Made by a program: the position numbers and the translations under genes | Part shown: positions 1 to 8,953 of the stretch, piece by piece | Position numbering within the stretch: the stretch's first letter is position 1 | Layout: every line of letters starts with the position of its first letter | Notes under the pieces: generated by a model | What the model was told of the DNA's origin: nothing | Databases searched by the model: none | The model's input: only the letters and a program-made list of their open reading frames with translations | Assembly (NCBI RefSeq): GCF_003965815.1 | Contig: NZ_RXOE01000006.1 | Span: forward strand, 124,001-188,000 | From: Variovorax gossypii | GTDB taxonomy: Bacteria > Pseudomonadota > Gammaproteobacteria > Burkholderiales > Burkholderiaceae_C | Length of the DNA stretch: 64,000 nucleotides | Direction of reading: 5' to 3'

Positions 1-289
1 CGAGCGCGTTGTCGCGCCTGAACTTGAGTTGTACCGCCGCCTTCATCGCCGGGCTGCCGTCGAGCACGGTGTAGCGCGTGTCGCCGCGCCCGATGGCACG
101 CACCGCGGCCTCGCGCACGTTCTGCGGCGTGTCGAAATCGGGCTCGCCCGCGCCCAGCACGATCACCGGTCGGCCCGCGCGCTTCAGCGCGTTGGCGTGG
201 TCGGTGATGCGCAGGATCTCCGAGACGCCGATGGCGCGCACGCGCTGCGCGGGCTCGAAAGCGATGGAGGTGGCGGTATCTGCTGTCAC
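1..289 (-). CDS. PLP-dependent aminotransferase, class I (N-terminal part)
   Basis: The reverse strand reads VTADTATSIAFEPAQRVRAI, then a GAGEPDFDTP stretch and a GDTRYTVLDGSPAMKAAV stretch, the N-terminal signature of aspartate-aminotransferase-like fold-type I PLP enzymes. Only about 96 residues lie in the window; the catalytic lysine is beyond the edge. The GTG start shares a GTGA overlap with the stop of the upstream binding-protein gene, which implies translational coupling, and no in-frame ATG occurs until far into the conserved region. With the neighbouring aminoadipate-semialdehyde dehydrogenase, a 2-aminoadipate transaminase role is plausible, but that is inference; the substrate cannot be read from this fragment. 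Confidence 0.85.
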   Translation of the reverse strand, partial: MTADTATSIAFEPAQRVRAIGVSEILRITDHANALKRAGRPVIVLGAGEPDFDTPQNVREAAVRAIGRGDTRYTVLDGSPAMKAAVQLKFRRDNAL

Positions 290-1188
290 TTGGCGTAGGC
301 CTCCAGCGGCTTGTCGTTAGGCTCGGCGATGAGCTGCCTGAGCGTGGTGCTCATCGGCAGGTTCAGGCTGGTGTTCTTCGGCGGAATGGCCGCCACGAAC
401 CACTTGGTGTAGATCTTCTCGAGGTCGCCGCTCTTCATCATGCGGCGCAACGAGTCGTCCACCGCGGCCTTGAAGGCCGGGTCGTCCTTGCGGAACAGCA
501 GCGCGATCGGCTCCGAGCCCAGCGGCTCGCCCACGATGCGATAGGCCGACGGGTTCTTCGAGTTCGCGATGATCCCGGCCAGCAGGTTGTCGTCGAGCAC
601 GAAGGCATCGGCGCGGCCCGACTCCATCAGCAGGAAGCTTTCCAGGTGGTCCTTGCCGAGCATGGTGTTGTACGAGACGTTCTGCGCGCGCTCGCGCTTG
701 CGCAGCAGCTGCACCGCCGTGGTGCCGGTGGAGGCCGACACGTTGCGGCCCGCGAGCTGGTCGAGGTTGGTGATGCCCGAGTCGATCTTGGTCGCCATGC
801 GCACCTCGCTCACGTAGGTGGTGAGCGCGAAGGCCACCTGCTGCTGGCGCGCCGTGTTGTTGGTGGTGGGGCCGCAGCCGATGTCGAGCGTGCCGTTCTG
901 CACCAGCGGGATGGTGTTCTGCGCGGTCACGGCCATGTACTCGAGCTTCGCCTGCGGAGCGATGTCCTTCAGCACGCGCTCGCACAGCTCGACGTGGTAG
1001 CCCACGTACTTCTCGCCCGCGCCCAGCATGTAGGCCATGGGCGGCGAGGCTTCGCGCACGCCGAGCACCACCTTGCCGCTGGACTTGATCTTGTCGAGCG
1101 TGCCGCCGGCGGCGGTCTGGGCCGTGGCGGCGAGCGAAAGTGCCAGCAGCGCGGCTGCGGCAGCGATGGCCTTGAAGGAAATCCTCAT
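286..1188 (-). CDS. Amino-acid ABC transporter periplasmic binding protein (SBP family 3)
   Basis: A 300-residue protein with a cleavable signal peptide (Ala/Leu-rich core ending ATAQ near residue 24) followed by a bacterial extracellular solute-binding family 3 fold: GKVVLGVREASPPMAY at the start of the mature part and PLVQNGTLDIGCGPTTN in the first lobe, the layout of the glutamate/aspartate (GltI-like) subgroup. AGGAGAC precedes the ATG at good spacing. It lies about 100 bp after the aldehyde dehydrogenase and overlaps the aminotransferase, so the three probably form one operon. No permease or ATPase gene is adjacent in the window. The ligand is not determinable; an amino acid fits the context. 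Confidence 0.9.
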   Translation of the reverse strand: MRISFKAIAAAAALLALSLAATAQTAAGGTLDKIKSSGKVVLGVREASPPMAYMLGAGEKYVGYHVELCERVLKDIAPQAKLEYMAVTAQNTIPLVQNGTLDIGCGPTTNNTARQQQVAFALTTYVSEVRMATKIDSGITNLDQLAGRNVSASTGTTAVQLLRKRERAQNVSYNTMLGKDHLESFLLMESGRADAFVLDDNLLAGIIANSKNPSAYRIVGEPLGSEPIALLFRKDDPAFKAAVDDSLRRMMKSGDLEKIYTKWFVAAIPPKNTSLNLPMSTTLRQLIAEPNDKPLEAYAK

Positions 1189-1288
1189 TTTTTCTGTCTC
1201 CTGGTTGTGGTTCTGGTTGCGATGAATGCATGCGGCTGCCCGCCTGGCGCGCGAAGCGGCAGGCCTGGACAGTCCACAAAGCGATCGG

Positions 1289-2827
1289 TCAGTCGCCGAT
1301 GTCGAAGGTCACGCCCTGAGCGAGCGGCAAGGCGGTCGAGTAGTTGATGGTGTTGGTGGCGCGGCGCATGTACGCCTTCCAGCTGTCGGAGCCGGCTTCG
1401 CGTCCGCCGCCGGTTTCCTTCTCGCCGCCGAAGGCGCCGCCGATTTCGGCGCCGCTCGGGCCGATGTTGACGTTGGCGATGCCGCAGTCGGAGCCCGAGC
1501 TCGACATGAAGCGCTCGGCCTCGCGCATGTTCAGCGTGAAGATCGACGACGACAGGCCCGCGCCCACCGCGTTGTGCTGTTCGATGGCCTCGTCGAGCGA
1601 GCTGTAGCGCACCACGTACAGGATGGGCGCGAAGGTCTCGCGCAGCACCGGGCCTTCATGCGACTTCAGCTCCACCAGCGCGGGGCGCACGTAGTAGGCG
1701 TCCTTCGTGCCGATGCCTTCCACGCGCTGGCCGCCGTGCACCTTGGCGCCGGCCTCGCGGCTTTCGCCGAGCGCCTTCTGCATGCCGTCGAAGGCGGCGC
1801 GGTCGATCAGCGGGCCGACCAGCGTGCCGGCCTCGCGCGGATCGCCCACCTGCACGTTGCCGTAGACCTTGGCCAGCTTGGGCACCAGCTGGTCGTACAC
1901 GCCTTCATGCACGAACAGGCGGCGCAGCGTGGTGCAGCGCTGGCCGGCCGTGCCCATGGCTGCGAAGGCGATGCCGCGCAGCGCGAGGTCGAGGTCGGCC
2001 GAGGGCGTGACGATGGCGGCGTTGTTGCCGCCGAGCTCCAGAATGGCCCGGGCGAAGCGCGCGGCCAGCTTCGGCCCCACCTGGCGGCCCATGGCGGTCG
2101 AGCCGGTGGCCGAGAGAACCGGCACGCGGTGGTCGTCCACCAGCAGCTCGCCGATGTCGCGCTGGCCCAGCAGCAGGCCCAGCAGGCCTTCGGGCGCGTC
2201 GCCGAAACGCTCGATGGCGCGCTGCGCGATGGCGTGCACGGCCAGCGCGGTCAGCGGCGTCTTCTCGGAGGGCTTCCACACCACCGGGTCGCCGCACACC
2301 AGCGCCAGCGCGGCGTTCCACGACCACACGGCCACCGGGAAGTTGAAGGCAGAGATCACGCCGCACACGCCCAGCGGATGCCAGGTTTCCATCATGCGGT
2401 GCTCGGCGCGCTCGGTGGCCAGCGTGAGGCCGTAGATCTGGCGCGAGAGGCCGACCGCGAAGTCGCAGATGTCGATCATTTCCTGCACCTCGCCCGCGCC
2501 TTCGGACGGGATCTTGCCGGCCTCCAGCGTGACGAGGCGGCCCAGGTCGCCCTTGGCGGCGCGCAGCTCCTCGCCCAGCAGGCGCACCAGCTCGCCGCGG
2601 CGCGGAGCCGGCACGTTGCGCCAGGCCTTGAAGGCCTCGTGCGCGCGGCCGATCACCGCCGTCGCCTCGGCCGGCGAGGTCTGCGGCACCTGCGCCACCA
2701 CCTCGCCGCTGACGGGCGAACGCACCGTCAGCTCGCCGCCGGTGTGGGCGCTGCGGGGCACGCCGAGGCGCTGCAGCAACTGTTCGATTTCGGTGGCGAC
2801 GGAAACGGGGGATTGGGATTCGGACAT
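1289..2827 (-). CDS. Aldehyde dehydrogenase, ALDH7 type (aminoadipate-semialdehyde dehydrogenase)
   Basis: A 512-residue NAD-dependent aldehyde dehydrogenase. The ILELGGNNAAIV block (general base Glu264) and MGTAGQRCTTLRR (nucleophile Cys298) are the form typical of ALDH7/antiquitin, which oxidises L-2-aminoadipate 6-semialdehyde (in equilibrium with piperideine-6-carboxylate) to 2-aminoadipate in lysine/pipecolate catabolism. The reading frame extends 16 codons upstream, but the ATG at 2827 has a GGAG seven bases before it and begins the conserved part. The genes after it encode an amino-acid binding protein and an aminotransferase, consistent with conversion on to 2-oxoadipate. Family assignment is strong; pathway placement is inference. 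Confidence 0.9.
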   Translation of the reverse strand: MSESQSPVSVATEIEQLLQRLGVPRSAHTGGELTVRSPVSGEVVAQVPQTSPAEATAVIGRAHEAFKAWRNVPAPRRGELVRLLGEELRAAKGDLGRLVTLEAGKIPSEGAGEVQEMIDICDFAVGLSRQIYGLTLATERAEHRMMETWHPLGVCGVISAFNFPVAVWSWNAALALVCGDPVVWKPSEKTPLTALAVHAIAQRAIERFGDAPEGLLGLLLGQRDIGELLVDDHRVPVLSATGSTAMGRQVGPKLAARFARAILELGGNNAAIVTPSADLDLALRGIAFAAMGTAGQRCTTLRRLFVHEGVYDQLVPKLAKVYGNVQVGDPREAGTLVGPLIDRAAFDGMQKALGESREAGAKVHGGQRVEGIGTKDAYYVRPALVELKSHEGPVLRETFAPILYVVRYSSLDEAIEQHNAVGAGLSSSIFTLNMREAERFMSSSGSDCGIANVNIGPSGAEIGGAFGGEKETGGGREAGSDSWKAYMRRATNTINYSTALPLAQGVTFDIGD

Positions 2828-2989
2828 GGACGCGCTCCGGGAGGCAGATGAAAGAGAAAGGGAACGGGAAGGCAACGAAGGCCGAGGGGCGTAATCCGGC
2901 CAATATCAGCGAATCCCGCCCGATTGCCTAATGAAAATATGGAAGGACCTGATGCGTTTCAGGAAGGATCTCGAGCCGTTGACGTGCGC

Positions 2990-3409
2990 CTAGCGCACCA
3001 ACCGGGTCGCCGCCAGGATCCACAGCATCACCAGCACCACGTTGCTCGCCGCGAACAGGCCCAGCCGGTGCAGCACGTGGTTGTAGGTCAGGTGCACCGC
3101 GCTGTGCAGCGCCCGCAGCCCGACGTAGGCCCAGGCCAGCCAGACCGCCGCGGGCGTCGCCTGCGCCGCCACGTAGAAGAGCAGGCACACCACGTAGAAC
3201 AGCACAGGCAGCTCCAGCAGGTTCATGTAGTTGCGGTTGGGCAGACGCACCGCGTCCGGCACCGCGTCCGACTCGCCCAGCCTGAAATCGGCCGCCCGGA
3301 TCTCGCGGCGCAGCACGGCGCGAACGCGCGTGAAGGGAATGAGCAGCAGCACCATGCCGGTGAGGGCCGCGAGGGCGAAGACGGGGTAGAGGATCGAGGG
3401 GTTGTTCAT
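2990..3409 (-). CDS. MAPEG family membrane protein
   Basis: A 139-residue hydrophobic protein with about four transmembrane segments and the MAPEG signature RLPNRNYMNLLELPVLFYVV, followed by a YVGLRALHSAVHL segment. MAPEG proteins in bacteria are integral membrane glutathione-linked enzymes or uncharacterised homologues; no catalytic claim can be made here. AAGGAG sits just upstream of the ATG. The gene starts 15 bp after the IclR regulator stop and is probably co-transcribed with it. The usual family length is about 130-150 residues, so it is full length. Confidence 0.85.
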   Translation of the reverse strand: MNNPSILYPVFALAALTGMVLLLIPFTRVRAVLRREIRAADFRLGESDAVPDAVRLPNRNYMNLLELPVLFYVVCLLFYVAAQATPAAVWLAWAYVGLRALHSAVHLTYNHVLHRLGLFAASNVVLVMLWILAATRLVR

Positions 3410-3423
3410 GGTCGGCTCCTTGT

Positions 3424-4293
3424 TCAGCCCGGCCCCGGCGCCTCGGGCAAGGGAATCTTCTGCCCCGCCGGCGACCCCGCCAGGCTCTGCGCGGGCCGCC
3501 TCAGCGTCGCGTCGAAGGGATTGATCTTCGGCCCGATGGTCGCGGCCTCCCGTTTCAGCAGTTCGACCACCGTCGGCATGCGGTCCGCATTCAGCCGGTC
3601 GGCAATCGTGCCCACGCTCAGCGCGGCCACCGCGCGGCCTTCGCGGTCGAGGATCGGCACGGCCACGCCGGCCATGCCTTCGAGCAGGCCGGTGTTGCGC
3701 CCCGCGAAGCCGGCCTGGCGCACGCGCTCGATTTCGGTGCGCAGGTAAACCTCGTCGTACACGCCGTACTCGCGCACGCGCGGCAGATTGAAGCGGATCA
3801 CCTCCTCGCGCTCGGCCTCGGGCAGGAAGGCGAGGATCGCGAGCGCGCCCTGCCCCACGCCCAGCGCGATGCGCCCGCCGATGTCGCCGGTGAATGAGCG
3901 GATGGGGAACGGCCCCTCGCTCCGGTCGAGGCACACGGCGTCGAAGCCGCTGCGCGCGAGCAGGAAGATGCTGTCGCCCAGGCTGGCGCACAGGCGCAGC
4001 AGCACGGGCCGGCAGATGGAGCGCAGGTCGCCCGGGTTGCCCGCGCTCGCGGCCAGCGCGAAGAAATCGATGCTCAGGCGGTAGAGCTTGCTGCGCTCGT
4101 CCTGCTCGACCATGCCCTCGGCCATGAGCGACTGCAGCAAACGGTGCGTGGTGGCCTGCGTGAGGCCCACCGAACGTGCGATCTGGGTCACGCGGCCACC
4201 CTCGGCCTGCACCGCGCCGAGCGCGCGGATCACCGAAAAGACGCGCGGCACGCCGCTGCTGCTGACGGCGGGCGCCGCCGAAGTGCTCTCCAT
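3424..4293 (-). CDS. IclR family transcriptional regulator
   Basis: A 289-residue regulator with an N-terminal winged helix (residues about 15-75; RVTQIARSVGLTQATTHRLL is the recognition helix region) and a C-terminal IclR effector domain of GAF-like fold ending around residue 260. It is divergent from the ABC/oxidase operon that starts at 4512, and the 218 bp gap carries a perfect 17 bp palindrome, so it most likely controls that operon and itself. Whether it represses or activates, and its ligand, cannot be read from sequence. A proline/glycine-rich tail of about 25 residues follows the effector domain. Confidence 0.93.
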   Translation of the reverse strand: MESTSAAPAVSSSGVPRVFSVIRALGAVQAEGGRVTQIARSVGLTQATTHRLLQSLMAEGMVEQDERSKLYRLSIDFFALAASAGNPGDLRSICRPVLLRLCASLGDSIFLLARSGFDAVCLDRSEGPFPIRSFTGDIGGRIALGVGQGALAILAFLPEAEREEVIRFNLPRVREYGVYDEVYLRTEIERVRQAGFAGRNTGLLEGMAGVAVPILDREGRAVAALSVGTIADRLNADRMPTVVELLKREAATIGPKINPFDATLRRPAQSLAGSPAGQKIPLPEAPGPG

Positions 4294-4336
4294 ACCTTCC
4301 TCCTGCGGAATTCGATTTGGCTGATGCGGCCATCAT

Positions 4337-4383
4337 ATTCCGTTAAACGGAATAATTTAAAGAAATATTCTGATTAGTGGAAT
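4337..4383. promoter_or_regulatory. Candidate IclR operator pair
   Basis: A perfect palindrome ATTCCGTT-N-AACGGAAT lies at 4337-4353. A weaker site with the same 17 bp frame (ATTC-N9-GAAT) lies at 4367-4383, exactly 30 bp (about three helical turns) on. Both are in the AT-rich gap between the divergent regulator and the ABC/oxidase operon, where an IclR protein would be expected to bind on one face of the DNA. Confidence 0.6.
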
Positions 4384-4511
4384 ACCCGAGGCGATCTGGC
4401 GCAATCGTTGCAATAGAGTGAATCAAGAACAGCAAGCTGTCCATGGCCTGCACCAAGCCGAGGCAAGGTGCCCGAAGCCATCTTTTTCGCCCCCGAAGAA
4501 AGGCCCGTTCC

Positions 4512-5585
4512 ATGTCATTCCTACGGCTCACCGACGTGACCAAGTTCTATGGCGCCACCCGCGCGGTGTCGGCCATGAATCTCTCGGTGGAAAAGGGCGA
4601 GTTCGTCTCGCTGCTCGGCCCCTCGGGCTGCGGCAAGACGACCACGCTGCAGATGATCGCGGGCTTCGAGGCCGTGAGCAGCGGCCGCATCGAGCTCGCG
4701 GGCAAGGACATCACGCACGCCAAGGCCAACACGCGCGGGCTGGGCATCGTGTTCCAGACCTACGCCCTCTTCCCGCACATGACGGTGGCCGACAACGTGA
4801 GCTTCGGCCTCGAGATGCGCAAGATGCCCAAGGCCGAGCGCACCGAGCGCGTGAAGCAGGCGCTTGCGCTTGTGCACCTCGACCGGCACGCCGGGCGCTA
4901 CCCGCGCGAGCTCTCCGGCGGCCAGCGGCAGCGCGTGGCGCTGGCGCGCGCTCTGGTGATCGAGCCGCCGGTGCTGCTGCTGGACGAGCCGCTGTCCAAC
5001 CTCGACGCCAAGCTGCGCGAGGAGATGCAGTTCGAGCTGCGCCAGATCCAGCGCAAGGTAGGCACCACCACGGTGATGGTCACGCACGACCAGAGCGAGG
5101 CGATGTCGATCAGCGACCGCGTGGTGGTGATGGAAGGCGGCTGCGCCACGCAGATCGACCACCCGCAGCGCGTGTACGAGCATCCGAGCACGCGCTTCAT
5201 CTCCACCTTCGTGGGCAAGGCCAACCTGCTGGACTGCCGCGTGTCCGGCAGCGGCGCGGAACGCACCTGCGTGGAGGTCGGCACGCTCTCGCTCGACGTG
5301 GACGACACGGGTTTCAGCGTCGACGCCGCCGCGCTGCTGAGCGTGCGGCCCGAGAAGCTGCAGCTGGTGGCGCCGGGCCAGGGCCGCATCGACGGCGAAG
5401 TGCTGGAGCGCTTCTTCCTCGGCAGCCAGTGGCTCTACCGCGTGGCGACTTCGGTGGGCGAGCTCACGGTGCTGAGCCCCAACGACGGGCGCGAGGCCCT
5501 CGCGGAAGGCAGCCGCACCGGCATCGACTGGCCGGCGCACTGCATGCGGCTGCTGCCGGCGGAAGAAAAGGCCGTTGCAGCATGA
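4512..5585 (+). CDS. ABC transporter ATP-binding protein, spermidine/putrescine type
   Basis: A 357-residue PotA-like ATPase. Walker A GPSGCGKT (residues 36-43), signature LSGGQ (134-138), Walker B VLLLDEP (154-160), the switch His in MVTHDQSEA, and a C-terminal TOBE-type regulatory region with SVRPEKLQL. The frame opens 23 codons earlier, but the ATG at 4512 begins the conserved domain and has GAAAGG upstream. It is the first gene of a seven-gene operon and overlaps the next gene by ATGA. Nothing in the sequence fixes the substrate; this importer class also handles opines, quaternary amines and other cationic compounds. Confidence 0.93.
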   Translation: MSFLRLTDVTKFYGATRAVSAMNLSVEKGEFVSLLGPSGCGKTTTLQMIAGFEAVSSGRIELAGKDITHAKANTRGLGIVFQTYALFPHMTVADNVSFGLEMRKMPKAERTERVKQALALVHLDRHAGRYPRELSGGQRQRVALARALVIEPPVLLLDEPLSNLDAKLREEMQFELRQIQRKVGTTTVMVTHDQSEAMSISDRVVVMEGGCATQIDHPQRVYEHPSTRFISTFVGKANLLDCRVSGSGAERTCVEVGTLSLDVDDTGFSVDAAALLSVRPEKLQLVAPGQGRIDGEVLERFFLGSQWLYRVATSVGELTVLSPNDGREALAEGSRTGIDWPAHCMRLLPAEEKAVAA

Positions 5586-6442
5586 GCGCATCGAAGAGCA
5601 AGGCCGCCCCGTGGTGGCTCTCCGGCCCCGCGCTGCTGCTGTTCACGGTGCTGCTCGTGGTGCCGCTCGGTCTCACCGCCGTGCTGTCGTTCAACGCCTA
5701 CGACCCGGCCACGGGGCCGAAGTCGGGCGAGTTCACGCTCGCGCATTACGCGCTGGTGTTCTCCGACTCGTATTACCTCGGCATCTTCTGGCGCACCTTC
5801 TGGGTCTCGGCGCTGGTCACGCTGATCTGCGTGCTGATCGGCGCACCCGAGGCCTATGTACTCAGCCGCATGCGCAACCCGTGGCGCTCGGCGCTGCTGC
5901 TGGTGGTGCTGGCGCCGCTGCTGGTGTCGGTGGTGGTGCGGGCCTTCGGCTGGAGCATGCTGCTGGGCCCCGAGGGCGCGGTGAACGGGCTGCTGCAGCT
6001 GCTGGGCATCGGCCCGGTGAAGATCCTCTACACCAACGCGGCAGTGGTCATCGCGCTGGTGCACGTGATGCTGCCCTTCATGGTGATCCCGGTGTGGACC
6101 TCGCTGCAGAAGCTCGACCCCGGCGTGGAGAACGCGGCCCTCTCGCTCAATGCCACGCCCTTCACCACGCTGCGGCGCATCGTGCTGCCGCAGGTGATGC
6201 CGGGCATTCTCTCGGGCAGCCTGATCGTGTTCGGCCTGGCCGCGAGTTCGTTCGCCATTCCGGGGCTGCTGGGCGGACGGCGGCTGAAGATGGTCGCGAC
6301 CATCGTCTACGACGAATACCTGAGCGAGCTCAACTGGCCGCTGGGCGCTGCCGTGGCGCTGGTGCTGCTGGTGGCCAACCTCGCCGTGATGCTCAGCTAC
6401 AACCGCCTTGTCGAAGGCCGCTACAAGAAGGCACTGGGGTGA
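5582..6442 (+). CDS. ABC transporter permease (PotB-like)
   Basis: A 286-residue inner-membrane permease with six predicted membrane helices and the EAA loop ENAALSLNATPFTTLRRIVL about 80 residues from the C terminus, which docks to the ATPase. The start ATG overlaps the stop of the ATPase gene (ATGA). It is the PotB/HisM-fold partner of the next permease; together with the ATPase and the binding protein at the operon end it makes a complete importer. Confidence 0.92.
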   Translation: MSASKSKAAPWWLSGPALLLFTVLLVVPLGLTAVLSFNAYDPATGPKSGEFTLAHYALVFSDSYYLGIFWRTFWVSALVTLICVLIGAPEAYVLSRMRNPWRSALLLVVLAPLLVSVVVRAFGWSMLLGPEGAVNGLLQLLGIGPVKILYTNAAVVIALVHVMLPFMVIPVWTSLQKLDPGVENAALSLNATPFTTLRRIVLPQVMPGILSGSLIVFGLAASSFAIPGLLGGRRLKMVATIVYDEYLSELNWPLGAAVALVLLVANLAVMLSYNRLVEGRYKKALG

Positions 6443-6446
6443 ACCG

Positions 6447-7241
6447 ATGAACAAGAACGGCCCCATCGCCCTTGCGTTCAACGCGCTCGTCATCGTCTTC
6501 ATGCTGGCACCGCTGGTGGTGGTGTGCGTGGTGGCGTTCACGCCCGAGAACACGCTGACCATTCCGACCACGCACTTCTCGCTGCGCTGGTTCGAAGCAG
6601 TGTTCGCGCACCCCGACTTCATGCAGTCGTTCTGGAACAGCCTGTGGCTCGCGCTGAGCTCGGCCACCATCGCGACGCTGCTCGCGGTGCCGGCCGGCAT
6701 GGCGATCACGCGCTACGAGTTCCCGGGGCGCAATTTCCTCAACGGCCTGTTCCTCTCGCCGCTGATCGTGCCGCACCTGGTGCTGGGCGTGGCGCTGCTG
6801 CGCCTGTTCTCGCTGGTGGGCGGCACGGGCAGCTTCGGCTGGCTGGTGCTGGCGCACGCGCTCATCGTCACGCCCTACACGCTGCGGCTGGTGGTGGCGG
6901 CGCTGGTGGGCTTCGACCGCAGCGCCGAGCAGGCCGCGCTCTCGCTGGGCGCGAGCCAGGCCACGGTGTTCCGCCGCATCACGCTGCCGATGATCCTGCC
7001 GGGCGTGACGGGCGGCTGGATGCTGTCGTTCATCAACAGCTTCGACGAAGTGACGATGTCGATCTTCGTCACCTCGCCGAGCACGGTCACGCTGCCGGTG
7101 CGCATGTACATGTATGCGACGGAGTCCATCGACCCGCTGATGGCCGCCGTGTCGGCGCTGATGGTGGCGGTGACGGCCTTCGCGATGATGCTGCTCGACC
7201 GCGTGTACGGGCTCGACCGCGTCCTGGTGGGGCGCAGATAG
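6447..7241 (+). CDS. ABC transporter permease (PotC-like)
   Basis: A 264-residue permease with six hydrophobic segments and an EAA loop reading EQAALSLGASQATVFRRITL. The ATG at 6447 is four bases after the stop of the first permease; a longer frame begins upstream inside that gene but the MNKNGPIALAF start fits PotC-family N termini. Next comes the ferredoxin-like gene with no gap (TAG directly followed by ATG), which ties uptake and oxidation into one transcript. Confidence 0.92.
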   Translation: MNKNGPIALAFNALVIVFMLAPLVVVCVVAFTPENTLTIPTTHFSLRWFEAVFAHPDFMQSFWNSLWLALSSATIATLLAVPAGMAITRYEFPGRNFLNGLFLSPLIVPHLVLGVALLRLFSLVGGTGSFGWLVLAHALIVTPYTLRLVVAALVGFDRSAEQAALSLGASQATVFRRITLPMILPGVTGGWMLSFINSFDEVTMSIFVTSPSTVTLPVRMYMYATESIDPLMAAVSALMVAVTAFAMMLLDRVYGLDRVLVGRR

Positions 7242-7553
7242 ATGAAGACGACCATGACCGCACACGCATTGCTGCATCGCGTGGCCGAGAAGACCGGCCG
7301 CGAGGCCGTGCCCTTCACGCTCGACGGCGTGCCCGCGAGCGCGCTGGCCGGCGACACCGTGCTGACCGCCGTGCTCACGCAGTGCGGCCAGCTGCGCCGC
7401 AACGAGTTCAGCGGCCTGCCGCGCGCGGGCTTCTGCATGATGGGCGCCTGCCAGGACTGCTGGATCTCCACCAGCGAGGGCGAGCGCTTTCGCGCCTGCT
7501 CGACCTTCATCGCACCGGGCATGGAACTGCTCACGGGAAGGAACGACGCATGA
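7242..7553 (+). CDS. (2Fe-2S) small subunit of an HcnA/opine-oxidase-like dehydrogenase
   Basis: A 103-residue protein with cysteines at 65, 70, 73 and 86 in C-x4-C-x2-C-x12-C spacing, the pattern of the beta-grasp [2Fe-2S] domain found in HcnA, opine oxidase small subunits and the N-terminal part of sarcosine oxidase alpha. The preceding segment PFTLDGVPASALAGDTVLTAVL is the matching ferredoxin-like strand region. It is the electron-transfer subunit of the enzyme made with the next two genes. It begins right after the permease stop and overlaps the next gene by ATGA. Confidence 0.88.
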   Translation: MKTTMTAHALLHRVAEKTGREAVPFTLDGVPASALAGDTVLTAVLTQCGQLRRNEFSGLPRAGFCMMGACQDCWISTSEGERFRACSTFIAPGMELLTGRNDA

Positions 7554-8953
7554 CGGCGCCGAATGAAGTCCGCCCCGTGATCGTCGGTGCCGGTCCGGCC
7601 GGCGTGCGCGCGGCGCAGGCGCTGGTGGCGCATGGCCTGCGGCCCGTGGTGATCGACGAGGCACCGCGCGCCGGCGGCCAGATCTACCGCCGCCCGCCCG
7701 CGCGCCTTGCGCAGCGGACCGCGCGAACGCTCTACGGCTTCGAATCGAAGCGCGCCGACGCGGTGCACGCGGCCTTCGACGCGCTGCGGGGCAGCATCGA
7801 GCACCACGCCGACAGCCTCGCGTGGAACGCACAGGACAAGGTGCTCGACGTGATGCACAACCCCACGCTCGGCAACCGCCGCGTGCCCTACAGCCATCTC
7901 ATCGTGGCAACGGGCGCCACCGACCGCGTGCTGCCCGTTCCGGGCTGGACGCTGCCGGGCGTCTACACGCTGGGCGGCGCGCAGGTCGCGCTCAAGTTCC
8001 AGGGCTGCGCCATCGGGCGCCGCGTGGTGTTCATGGGCACGGGGCCGCTGCTGTACCTGGTGGCCTATCAATATGCGAAGGCCGGCGTGGACGTGGCCGC
8101 TGTGCTCGACACCGCGTGCCTCGCCGACCAGATCGCCGCCGCGCCCGCCATGCTGGCGCAGCCCGCCGTGCTCGCCAAGGGCATGTACTACGTGGGCTGG
8201 CTGCGCGCGCACGGCATCGCGCTGCACGGCGGCGTGCGTCCGCTGCGGGTGCTCGGCGACGAGCAGCAGGGCCGCGTCACCGGCGTGGCGTGGCTCGACG
8301 GAGAGACGGAGCGCACGATCGATTGCGATGCGGTGGGCTTCGGCTACGCGCTGCGCTCCGAGACGCAACTGGCCGACCTGCTCGGCTGCCGCTTCGACTA
8401 CGCGCCGCTGCACCGCGCGCACCTGCCGGTGCGCGACGCAGCGGGGCGCTCCAGCGTCGATGGCGTGTACCTCGCAGGGGACGGCGCCGGCATCATGGGC
8501 GCGGACGCGGCCGAATGGGCGGGCGAGCGCGCGGCGCTGGCACTGCTGCAGGACGCGGGCATCGCCATCGACACGGCGCGCGCATCCGTGCTCGAACGCA
8601 AGCTCGACAAGCTCGCCGGCTTCCGCCAGGGCCTCGAACGCGCCTTCCCCGTGCCTCAGGACTGGGCAGCGCACGCGAGCGACGACCTCGTCATCTGCCG
8701 CTGCGAGAACGTCACCGCCGGCACGCTGCGCCAGACCATCGCCAGCACCGGCGCCGACGAGATGAACCGCCTCAAGGCCTTGTCGCGCGTCGGCATGGGC
8801 CGCTGCCAGGGCCGCATGTGCGGCGCGGCCGCTGCCGAAATCCTCGCGCACGCGACGCGGCAGCCGCTGCAGCAGGTGGGCCGGCTGCGCGGGCAGGCGC
8901 CGATCAAGCCGATTCCGATCAGGCTCGTGCCGGTCGAAGGGAGCGGCGCATGA
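7550..8953 (+). CDS. FAD/NAD(P)-binding oxidoreductase subunit with BFD-like Fe-S domain (HcnB-like)
   Basis: A 467-residue flavoprotein of the HcnB / opine-oxidase subunit A type. The N-terminal dinucleotide site is VIVGAGPAGVRAAQAL, a second nucleotide fold starts VVFMGTGPLLYLVAYQYAK, and YLAGDGAGIMGADAAEWAG closes the FAD site. The C-terminal domain has C383, C385, C419 and C424 (CRCENV and GRCQGRMCG), the BFD-like [2Fe-2S] arrangement. Related heteromeric enzymes are hydrogen cyanide synthase, nopaline/octopine oxidases and D-hydroxyproline dehydrogenases. Both ends overlap neighbours by ATGA, so the three subunits are translationally coupled. Confidence 0.9.
   Translation: MTAPNEVRPVIVGAGPAGVRAAQALVAHGLRPVVIDEAPRAGGQIYRRPPARLAQRTARTLYGFESKRADAVHAAFDALRGSIEHHADSLAWNAQDKVLDVMHNPTLGNRRVPYSHLIVATGATDRVLPVPGWTLPGVYTLGGAQVALKFQGCAIGRRVVFMGTGPLLYLVAYQYAKAGVDVAAVLDTACLADQIAAAPAMLAQPAVLAKGMYYVGWLRAHGIALHGGVRPLRVLGDEQQGRVTGVAWLDGETERTIDCDAVGFGYALRSETQLADLLGCRFDYAPLHRAHLPVRDAAGRSSVDGVYLAGDGAGIMGADAAEWAGERAALALLQDAGIAIDTARASVLERKLDKLAGFRQGLERAFPVPQDWAAHASDDLVICRCENVTAGTLRQTIASTGADEMNRLKALSRVGMGRCQGRMCGAAAAEILAHATRQPLQQVGRLRGQAPIKPIPIRLVPVEGSGA

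Noticed and set aside
1226..2851. A 541-codon plus-strand frame
   Set aside because: Antisense shadow of the ALDH7 gene; no domain, biased composition.
7821..8953. Alternative Arg/Ala-rich frames over the HcnB-like gene as possible frameshifted extensions
   Set aside because: The HcnB-like frame is continuous with both Fe-S and FAD motifs; no frameshift is needed.
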